Below are positions 54,781-64,000 of a stretch of DNA of 64,000 bases, piece after piece (the stretch's first letter is position 1; each line of letters begins with the position of its first letter). The position numbers and the translations under genes are program-made. The DNA is from Glandiceps talaboti (lineage: Eukaryota > Hemichordata > Enteropneusta > Spengelidae): positions 31,322,332 through 31,386,331 of the forward strand of contig NC_135549.1 of the NCBI RefSeq assembly GCF_964340395.1, given 5' to 3'. Under the pieces are notes generated by a model, which was not told where the DNA came from, did not search any database, and saw nothing but the letters and a program-made list of their open reading frames with translations.

Positions 54781-57700
54781 GGGGGTGTCAAATTCAAAAA
54801 GTCGATAGATTTTTCTTATACTTTGCATACCTAAGCAGTGATATCTGAATATGTATGTCACCACCTTTGTTTTCCAGATAATGACCGTTCCTTGTATCTA
54901 CACATATTGTTTTCGGTCAAAATAAATAGATTTACAACAATTAACTACATCACAATTTTTGACAGTTAAAGATTATCCCTGGAGCACTTAATGAACTTAA
55001 ATATTTTAGTGCAATGTGTATTATGTCAAGACATATTTGTCTGTAATTTTTTTTTCATTATTTCATAAAATGTGATGTTGTTTTATCCCCAGCTGTTTTA
55101 CGATTTTTAAAGAAAAATGTAAGAAAACTGCAAAAAAGGATAAAAGTCCGTGATAGATTATTTTTATATGCTGTATGTGTACAATGTATTATTCCAGCTA
55201 TTTATCAATGACAAAATAATAGTGGGTCACCACGTCCGTTTAAATTCTAGAATTGAAATCGTAACCCCACACCCAATCTAAATTTAGACATTTTTGACAG
55301 AATATTTTTATGAAATATTGTTGAATTTTGACAAAAATTAAAATGAGCTTGTTTAACTTTGCACATGTGTATAATGTACCAATGCCTCTTCATAATTATA
55401 CAACAAAAATCATTGTGTGTATGCTAACTTTAAACTGTCAGTAAACAATGTTACCCCTACCCCCATCAAAGTTTCAACATTTTGAACAAAAATCACTTGA
55501 CATTGTATAATATTGGAACACACAGGCACCAAGGTATATTTCTGTCAGTTCATATGTATTATAAATCAACTGATCTATTCATGTGTAGAGTTTATGTATT
55601 TCTCCCAAAGCCAAAGTGGCCATAATATTCATAATCATGACTCCCCCCCCCCCCTTCCAAATTTCAACATTTTTGGACACATGGGTACCAAGGGATAGTT
55701 CTGTCAGTACATAATTATGTATGATAAATCAACACCTTAGGGGTGTCAATAGTTCAATGTCGGATAAAAAGCTAAAAACATTTAGTCCCCCCCCTAACTT
55801 AATTGGCCAAAATTAAAAATGTCCATCCAATTTCAAATCAGTATGTAGTAATACTATGAATACAAAGCCAGTATGTAGTTAGGAAAAATAGATCTTTTGT
55901 TGACACTTTATTTTTGTGCTATGCTATAGTGAAAATTCTTCCATTTCTTAATTTAGGGGATATTTGAAAAAAAAGAAAGAAATAATCGCATGTTTAGGCG
56001 TACAAACAGACCCATTAAAAAGTAAAATCGTTTCTGTAGGATGAGAACTAGACAACTAAAATAAACACCCCAAAAGTAAAAGAATTTAATTTTTCATCCT
56101 ACATTGATTTGAAATATATATTGATCTCGCACCTTATATCTCATTCTCGCATTGTTGAAACAGTTAAATGTTGATTTCATGTAAGGAAATTGCTAGTGTT
56201 ATATTCCGGAGTGTGGTCACTATGAAATAGGAAATAACTCATACCACATCAGTACCTGTTGATCCACTGAACACGGCATAAATGATAAAATGGCATTGCA
56301 CACACTATAGTATGAGGCCCAAAAGCTATGCTACTAGATGTATTTATTGATTGTGGGTAGAACCCCTCATTGAAATCTTACTAATGTTACCATGGATACT
56401 TCTTTCATGGGGAGACAATGTAGATATAGTTTTTATACAACTTGTATGAGTTGTTGCAATTTGAACTATAGGCTTTATGATATGTAAACATTCAATAGAG
56501 TTAGTGTGACTAGTGACATACTATAGTTGGCGAGACAGTTGAAAAATAATCTATTTTTGGTTGAATACATCTACTGAAAAACAAACTATAAATTCAGTAA
56601 TTTTAAATTGGCAGGACTATACTGGGATGTGTAATTTTAAATTGGCAGGACTATACTGGGATGTGTAATGGCCGGGTTCCATTGCTGTCCACGACCAGTC
56701 GCACGGTCATGGCCCAGTGAAGAAGAAGTATTTTTTATTTCACTGTCGATGCTCCACTGGTGAAACGGTCGTAGCCCCGTTTTTAAATATGAGAAGTATA
56801 CGTAGCGTTTCACTTTTTTTCTCCACGATCGGTCGTACGGTTTCTAATAATAATCATTGTTGTTTTTCTTGTAATGACAAACATGGCTTTAGCATCGATG
56901 AGACATCAATGGTTTGAGAAAACGCACACAAACAATCAAATGATTGATCTAGTGCTTTGACCCCATCAATCGCCGTCTAGCTCTGGTGACACTGTAGACA
57001 TATCGAGCGTAAGCTTCCAAAACGACATAGAATCAATCTGTATAGCAAATCTGGTTACCATAGTAACAAAGCAAAAACCCAAACAAAGTACTTCATTTAA
57101 TGGCGATATGGAATTAAGGTCGGTATGTAAATTTCATGTGAATACCATACAAGTCATTGTTTTGAAATAATGCAATTATGCAATGTTTTTGCTTGTTTGT
57201 GGGGGGGGGGGGGGGGTATGGGAAGCCGTTCAGGCCAAAAGTATTATTTTATTTTTAGCTGTAGTATTTTATATTGTTCGTACTTACAAACTAATTTTAA
57301 CCGTTTATGTACTTTTATTCCATGTTCACATTATTTTAATTGAAATAAATTTTCATTTATTTGAGAATATTGTTTTATTTTTCGTCAAACCAGAATTTTT
57401 TTTAAGGATTATATATTATTGAAATCCTCTTTAAGTCATGGTAGTAAAGCTAATTTTCTTCGCAAGGACTTCTGAAACTCATACAAAAGTACCTTCCGTT
57501 CACCCTAAATCTTCAATTCAAGAGTACGTACAGCGATCGAAAAACATATAACACTTCACTTCTCTTCCAGACACGGGTTTGTTTCGCGTTCGAATATTGA
57601 TACCCTAGAAATGTATCCATTGGCCCTTTGCTGGGTCACCTGGACCCATGTTTCATTTGAATAATTGATGACAGGTTATGAAAGGCTGGCAGGTTACGTC

Positions 57701-58269
57701 CATTATACTTGTCCTGTACGTTTTATCTTGGTTATATATCGGGAGACCTTCTTTTAAGGAGTAGGATAGAAACTCAGGAATCCGGAAGCGTAATTTTGAT
57801 TTTGATTTTTTGATAGCAAAACCTTCAAAGTCTTGAGTAACACTAGCTGCAATAATCTGTATCTCTATTTTTTTTAAACCTACAATTCCGTACTGATGGA
57901 TGTTAGTAATATTAGATATTAATATAATATCATACTAGGGCTGAACCCATAAGCTCGCGCCAGTTAGAATTGGAAGTTTAAATGTATGATTACGATTTGT
58001 GTAACTTAAAAATATTGTTTCGATTTGATGTAGTATGATCACCTTGAATGCATGGTCAATATTTTGTAACTTTGGAGTTCATGATACACCCATGTCACTT
58101 GGTTTGTGAATCATATAATTGATTTTTGTATTACATTTATTATCGTGTGTCACTGGAATAGCTAACCACATGGGGTTATTGTTATTATGATACTGGGTAT
58201 TGAGATGAAGGCAACTTCTTTTCAAAAGATAAATACATTGTAAATGTTTGGGGATTTTGCTGAGCTAGC
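54781..58269. other. Intergenic, repeat-poor
   Basis: AT-rich DNA with several C or G runs (55645-55655, 55788-55794, 57201-57216). A 34-bp direct duplication (GTAATTTTAAATTGGCAGGA ... ATGT) lies at 56597-56664. Open frames are short and unrecognised. Confidence 0.5.
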
Positions 58270-58272
58270 TAA

Positions 58273-60354
58273 GGGAGTGTACATTTTTAATTTCCAGGGG
58301 GAGGCCGGAGGATTTCTAATGAAGCAAGGGATTTTTATTGGTGGCCCCCCCTACAAAAACTGGTATAAATTATCTGGCCCCCCCCCCTAAGACTTCTTGT
58401 TTTTATTTCATGGCCCCCCCTGAAACCACTAACAAAAATACGCACAGATGAAACACAGATACAGCAACACATAGATTTGCCAGCAGTTGCTACATGTATT
58501 AACTTATTCCATATTTATACTTACTTCAGAATTGAACCAGTGCACAAAGTTGTTGAATCATGGACACTCATAAAATCACAAATAAAGACTATTATTAGTT
58601 AAATTGGCTGACAGGATGTCTACTTACAACTGAGGGGTGACAATAGACTACTGGTCTGGCTACACTTTTTCTTGGATTTTTAGCCCATCACTGACATAAA
58701 TAAATTAGCAAATAAATGAACAAGTATATATATATATTACTTATTTATCACAGGTTTGGAAAAAATAGTGCAAAATTGCACCATGAGGAAACTTTTTTCC
58801 ATGTGAACATATTCAAATTTTAGGATTAATTTGCAGTGGTTGGTCACACAATCATTTATTATTAATTTAAACACTTCATAAATTACACATTTTAGAAACA
58901 TTTTTAATTGCAGTGCAAATGGAAAACATGTTATTTAAGATTGAAATACATATTACGACCCTTCCTATATTATAGTATTCATATTATCTCTACGCAAAAT
59001 ATAAAACACTTCTGGACTATATTTCAAGAGACTTTAGTAAACTGATGCGCTGAGGGGGGGCAGTACATGTATCACTTCAAAGGGTTGAATAATATTTTTA
59101 TGAATGCATGGCTTGTTATGAATACATTCCTCACCCAGCACCTGTGAATAATTTTGTGTTTAATTCAAACTCACAAAAGCTATCATATAATACTTGAACT
59201 CTACCATGGTGATAGAATGAAAATTTATTGAAACCCATTACAATATTGGTGAGCTCTATATGGAATTTATTAGGGATTCATGTATACAAAATGGCTCAAA
59301 GTGCAGTTACTGTTCCACTACAGATTGGGTATCGCCATCTATGAACAGAATACCACATCCTATGCCAGATATGCACAACCCAGGTCATTATATGGATGTG
59401 TTTGAAACACCAAACACAAATCGAACTGTTGATGACTACTTACCACGTGCTAACTTAAAAAAGCTCTATGTTTCAAAACAATTAAATGATGAAGTTGCTA
59501 TTTCTCGTTTTGCTGAGAAATATATTGTCAGTGTGAACAGTGTTAAAAACTACATTGAACTTTTGAGAGATTTGGAGAGGATGAAAAACATTAGATCCAG
59601 ACATCGGTTAGAGGTACAGAAGAAAAGAGAAAACAAGAATTATAATGACTATGACTGATTGCAGTTATTCATAAGTGGAACTCTAGAAAAACTGAACGTA
59701 AAAGAGCTACATAAATATCTAGACAAGCATAAATTGCCAAAATATAGAAAATTAAAAGAAGAAAAAGTAGACATAATATCAACGCACATACTTGGAACAC
59801 CTGAATTTAGGTCAAGAAAAGTGACTGCAAATGAACTTCAAACTACAACTACAGACATCTGATCAGTGATACAAACAGTAGTGACTCTGAAAGTGAAAAT
59901 GCTATAATAGGTGTTATAGACAGTGATGATTGTTTTTCTGATAACTCTGAAACTTCAAGCACGGCTGATTGTGATGAAACAAGTCCTACACAATTTTATG
60001 GGAAAGTTACCTTGAGAAGTGGCAGAGTCGCCGGTCAATTTTTGTTTCACTGAATACAAATATTGTGATTTAATAGGTTTGTGCACTGTTTTATCATCAA
60101 TCCATGTTAAATGCTACTTCTGTAGGACATTGTGCACAGTCAAGTGTTGGGTTTTGCCTATATTTTATTTTATATACATATCTGGCACTTGTCCATCCTG
60201 ACATTCAGGTTTAGGTTGTTTTTTTTGTGCCCCCCCCCCTAACAAATAGTGAAATTTTTGTTTAGCCCCCCCTAATTTTTCTTGAGAAAAATTGGTGGCC
60301 CCCCCTGAAAATCCTCCGCCCCCCCCCCCCTGGAAGTTAAAACTGTACACTCCC
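58273..60354. mobile_element. PIF/Harbinger-like TIR element with SAP-domain ORF, 2.1 kb
   Basis: Left end GGGAGTGTACATTTTTAATT then TCCAGGGGG and CGGAGGATTT; the right end is the complement of GGGAGTGTACAGTTTTAACT then TCCAGGG and a long G run, CGGAGGATTT. The inverted repeats are about 50 bp. It is flanked by TAA (58270-58272 and 60355-60357), a TWA target. C-rich blocks lie inside both ends. It encodes on the plus strand the SAP-domain protein remnant described separately. No DDE transposase was seen, so it is probably mobilised in trans or dead. Confidence 0.8.
59260..60051 (+). pseudogene. SAP-domain protein of the Harbinger-like element, disrupted
   Basis: First part 59260-59655: GHYMDVFETPNTNRTVDDYL, PRANLKKLYVSKQ, then a predicted helix-turn-helix-like stretch (ISRFAEKYIVSVNSVKNYIE) and a basic helix (RSRHRLEVQKKRENK) to NYNDYD. 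An in-frame TGA at 59656-59658 follows, where the related element at 47298 has Trp. The frame resumes with LQLFISGTLEKLNVKELHKY and LDKHKLPKYRKLKEEKVDII, a SAP-like motif, to a stop at 59860-59862. In another frame an acidic tail (NSSDSESENAIIGVIDSDDC) leads to TLRSGRVAGQ and a stop near 60051. So there is one stop and one frameshift in about 265 codons. Possible DNA-binding partner protein of a transposase; function not established. Confidence 0.6.
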
Positions 60355-60504
60355 TAACCCTGTTGTCAGGTATAATGTAAGTGTGGCCATAACTAGAGGA
60401 CGCCATTCTCACACCCTGATCATCTATCACATAACGCCTGCCGTTTATGGCAAAACTTTGTAGCAAACACCTTGTATTAAGAGGCAAGTTTGTTGTTTTT
60501 CTGT

Positions 60505-60835
60505 TTTATAACCTTCCGTAAGGGAAGGTTATAATGTAGAGATGAAAAGTGTGTGTGTGTGTGTGTGTGTGTTTGTGTTTGTTTGTTTGTTTGTTTGTCT
60601 GTGTGTGTGTGTGTCTGTTTGTTTGTCTGTCTGTTTGTCTGTCCGTGTCATCATTTTCTCAAAAAATGGCTGACTCAATTCAAACGAAATTTGATGCACA
60701 TATTCTTCAGTGTAATAACTACAACTGATTAGGATTTGGTAAACATTCAATGATCTGTTTGCATAATTGTTTTCGGTAATTAGGCTGTATTTAAGAATGC
60801 ACACTTCAAAGTCAATATAATTTGGTACACACATT
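60505..60835. mobile_element. Hairpin plus microsatellite plus ~150-bp unit, Helitron-like?
   Basis: A short perfect hairpin (TATAACCTTCC GTAA GGAAGGTTATA region, 60508-60533) is followed by ATGTAGAGATGAAAAGTG, GT/GTTT/GTCT tracts (60548-60650), then one unit matching the repeats at 12430-13870 (TTTGCATAATTGTTTTCGGT, AATTAGGCTGTAT, CACTTCAAAGTCAATATAAT, TTGGTACACACATTCATGAT). The same order of parts in two places marks one dispersed family. The hairpin may be a terminal structure. Class is inferred. Confidence 0.5.
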
Positions 60836-60864
60836 CATGATAACAAAAGGCATTAAAAAGTTTG

Positions 60865-61051
60865 ATAATATAGACGTAGTGTTAGCGCATACAATAATAG
60901 TAACTGTACATATAATAATACAGTATGCACATAATAACTTAAGATTTGCACATAATAAAATATTTAATGCACATAATAACATAGTGTTCGCACATAAAAT
61001 AATAGTAACTGTACATACGTACGTACGTACATACATACATACATACATACA

Positions 61052-61082
<31 letters not shown>
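60865..61082. repeat. ~24-bp degenerate repeats then (ATAC)n
   Basis: Five or six diverged copies of GCACATAATAAnnTA-type words, bracketed by two copies of AATAATAGTAACTGTACATA (about 60893 and 60999), followed by an (ATAC)n microsatellite at 61015-61082. Confidence 0.75.
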
Positions 61083-61083
<1 letters not shown>

Positions 61084-61230
61084 ATATCAAATTTAAATTT
61101 TGAATTTGAATTTCCTTATAACGTTATGGATGTAGCATATTTAACGAGGAAGGGGTAACAACGAATATTCCCAAAGTAGTACCATAGGTAAAATTTGAAA
61201 TTAGGTGGTATTAGTTGAATCAAGGTTTGA
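61083..61230. other. Unique spacer
   Basis: Short AT-rich interval between the microsatellite and a MITE. Nothing recognised. Confidence 0.4.
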
Positions 61231-61417
61231 AGGAGCCAAGTGGGGGTGGATACGGAAAGATTTTTGAATTTCAAGGCCTAAAAGAATGCTTTCTGGGGCT
61301 ATTTTAACATGAAAAATTTTGAGTACCCCCTTTCACTCCCCAATTTTTGGGTAACCCCCCCCTTTTCACTCCCCAGTTTTTGAGTGACCCCCCAGGTCAT
61401 AAATAATGATGGCTCCA
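61231..61417. mobile_element. Short poly-G Harbinger-like MITE, 187 bp
   Basis: Left end AGGAGCCAAGTGGGGGTGG; the right end is the complement of TGGAGCCATCATTATTTATG then ACCTGGGGGG. Interior C-rich blocks repeat (CCCCCTTTCACTCCCCA, then TTTTTGGGTAACC or TTTTTGAGTGACC). It has the same terminal sequence family as 26787-26980 and 47298-48842. Flanking triplets are TGA and TAA. Confidence 0.55.
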
Positions 61418-62067
61418 TAACGTCTGTTCCTCCATTGACCTGAACATGTTGAATTGTGCACAAAAATAACCAATTTAGGTTGGAGTCATAATTGATGGTG
61501 GGGAGGGGGGAAGAAATTATTTTGGTCAAAAAAAAATTTCGTAGCCCCCTCCCCACTCCACTTCAGAGTTGTACTGTGTGGTGCACTACAACAGTGGAAA
61601 TAAACTTTTAGCGTCCATACAATAACATGAGCGATTTCTTTACAAAGATATGTGGGCTTTGCGAAAAAGATCTCACATTAGGCTGTTCTGAGATATCTAG
61701 CAAGTAGGATTTTTATTATTCAATCTTGATTTTGGGCAGGGACAGTATCCGCCATGATAGCTAGTGGGGAGGGTGAGGGAGGGGTAACCCCCTCCCACAA
61801 GTACTTTGTAAAAATTGGAGGCCATTTAATGGCATAAAATTTCAAACCATACATATCATCGAAAGCCATTCTTCAGTACCTCAATTTTACTCGAGTAAAT
61901 ACATTATTATACAATTGTATGGCTATACTACCTATATTTTGGCAGACACACACATTCGCTTGGCTATTGAATTGCCTCATATTTAAATGTATGGTAGGTA
62001 AATGAAGTGTACAATTTTGCAAGGTAAACGTCTGCAAGGTAAACGTCTGCTCCTGAGGTTTGATTAA
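61418..62067. other. Intergenic, no gene seen
   Basis: AT-rich sequence with G- and C-rich patches at 61498-61510 and 61770-61797. The patches resemble the interior of poly-G elements, but I found no paired ends. Confidence 0.4.
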
Positions 62068-62165
<98 letters not shown>

Positions 62166-62225
62166 GAGAAACAGAGAGACAGATACTAGAAGGACAGATA
62201 TACAGACAGATAGACAGACAGTAAG
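62068..62225. repeat. AG then AGAC microsatellite
   Basis: (AG)n followed by (ACAG)n and a degenerate AGAC tail. Confidence 0.95.
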
Positions 62226-64000
62226 ACAGAGGAAGGCATACACAAATGCATTCGCATGGCTGTCACCCAACTCACTGCTGAATATATGTTTTAGAAGGTA
62301 TAGCTGTGAAGCCGCGAGAAATGTTTTAATTTACTCAGTAAACGACCGCTCCTGAAGTTTAATTTTGTTCAAATTATCAGTAAAATATTTCGCCCACCCC
62401 CCCTTTCAGACCACCAAAATTTTCATGTCCCCCCTTTGAACCCTCAATTTTTTTCATGGCCCCTCCCAATATCTCCCTATGTCTGTGTCTAGATATTGGA
62501 TAGTCAATGTCCATGTATATAGTTAGTCTAGTTCCTGTACATTTTGGTACGTATAAGGTATGATTACTATGATCATCTCTGTTAGAAGTCCCAATTATGA
62601 TTTAGGGTTGATGATCAATAGTTCATGATGTAGGATTAAAACTAATTTCTGTTAGTTTGAGGTTGGGGTGGGGGTGAGGGAGCACATCTCATCTTACATG
62701 TCTGAAGATTTTACTGTTATAATGAAATCTGTTTTGTACCCCAATACAAAGATTTCTGAAAATGTCAAATTGAAAAATGAAAAAAAAAAATTGTTTACAA
62801 TTTTATACATACATTGTGCCAATATTAAAAAAAGAGCTATTTTTTCCTCACAACATACTAGCTTTGTATTCATAGCACTACATAATACTACATACTGATT
62901 TGAAATTGATTGTGCTGTGTGCAATGATTTTACCAATTTAGTTAGAAGGGGTGGTTGAAAGGGGTTCTGAGGTCTTACTAAAAGAATGTTTTTAAAAAAA
63001 AAAAACTATTTATCTCACCCCTAATGTGTTCATTTATCATACAGTACACACTACTGAACTGTTACTTCAATGGCCTAGCTATAGTATGAACTACATGTCT
63101 TCTTATAAAAAATAACCTTTCTGTGTTTGTCTTTAACTTATTCTCTGATACCTGTGACCACCACCAAGTTTAATACATGTTACGGGTTACATGTGAAACC
63201 CCCTTTTGTCTTGCTATTATTTTATGCCATATAAAACTACCAAGAATGAAATATATTCCAAGGTGAACACAGTGTTACTCGGATTCTCGGAGAATATATA
63301 TTATGGGAATGACGATAAACAAAGCTATTACACAGACTTGTTTGGTGATGATCTAGTAAAGGGCTACTTTATACTGTAACCATGCAGCACTCCTATAGTA
63401 CAGACACAATGCAAAGTTATGAGGAAAATTAGATTTTACATCTCCCCTGGCATATCTAGTATCCCCATTGAGTGCACTACTGCCAGTAAAATTTTGTTAG
63501 GTCATAATATTGCATTTCCTTGTTATTAGAATGTATTTATTTTCAAGGTTATCATGTTGTCAGCAATATACTGGACAACAAAGCCTGTAGTAGGCGAATT
63601 GAATTTAAAATTTAGTAATCTTAGTTCTGAAACAGCTGTAGTACAGACAACCTTTTTATGACATTTTTTAATTTCTATTTTGAAACCAATGACATCTATC
63701 ACATTTCATTATTGAAAACCTTTTCAAAAACATTTTGGTTAAAATTAGCAGTTTGGTCAATGAAGGGAGGGGAGCTTTGAGTCAGTGCCATGATTAAACT
63801 GAATAAACATGTACCTTGAGGAGTGCAAACTAGTCAATACGTGTACATGTATGGAAAGCCGTAGCTCTCTTAAGTCTGAAGAATTTATATGATGCAAACA
63901 TTTCATTATATGATGCAAGTATATCATTATGTGTGACAGTTACTTGATAATTATCTGAATTAATCTATGGTAATAGAACCTTTATTACTAAACGATGAAT
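62226..64000. other. Intergenic, no gene seen
   Basis: AT-rich sequence with C-rich patches at 62392-62403 and 62429-62466, similar in style to the interiors of the poly-G elements, and a poly-A run near 62993. No coding region or RNA gene recognised to the end of the window. Confidence 0.5.

Overview
This is a eukaryotic genomic window, almost certainly from a marine invertebrate. The evidence is spliced genes with GT-AG introns and ordinary animal gene families, an AT-rich background, very dense tetranucleotide microsatellites and abundant degenerate transposons. The species is not identifiable from the sequence. A lophotrochozoan, hemichordate or amphioxus-like genome would fit.

Three multi-exon genes are supported by exon chains whose phases close exactly. 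(1) A secreted 235-aa protein (+, 10792-16357) carries two hevein-like (chitin-binding type 1) domains, each on its own phase 1-1 exon. (2) A makorin-family RING/CCCH E3 ligase (+, 26315-31643, 441 aa, 7 coding exons) has a PAM2-like motif, a GC-AG intron and a duplicated splice acceptor. (3) An HSPA12-type HSP70 (-, 41637-38700, 599 aa, 4 coding exons). They are unrelated neighbours and do not form a pathway.

Most of the rest is repetitive. 1-1575: a satellite split by a 768-bp solo LTR with a 4-bp target duplication. 1860-7369: a near-identical tandem duplication of about 2.8 kb; each copy has a 187-bp hairpin MITE with 9-bp target duplications and a 21/42-bp minisatellite. 8554-9898: a 5'-truncated LINE with an intact reverse-transcriptase ORF. 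17568-19209, 47298-48842 and 58273-60354: poly-G-rich terminal-inverted-repeat elements, each flanked by TTA or TAA (PIF/Harbinger-like); two carry remains of a related SAP-domain protein. 19750-20620: a broken LINE. 35556-37650: a broken Penelope-like element on the minus strand.

The most striking object is at 44507-51942: two inverted arrays of a 155-bp unit, itself exactly five 31-bp subrepeats, with matching outer ends and a 10-bp direct repeat at the borders. This is a 7.4-kb foldback-type transposon, and its loop contains one of the Harbinger-like elements.

No tRNA, rRNA or CRISPR was recognised. Exon boundaries come from reading splice signals and phase by eye; untranslated regions and promoters are mostly undetermined.
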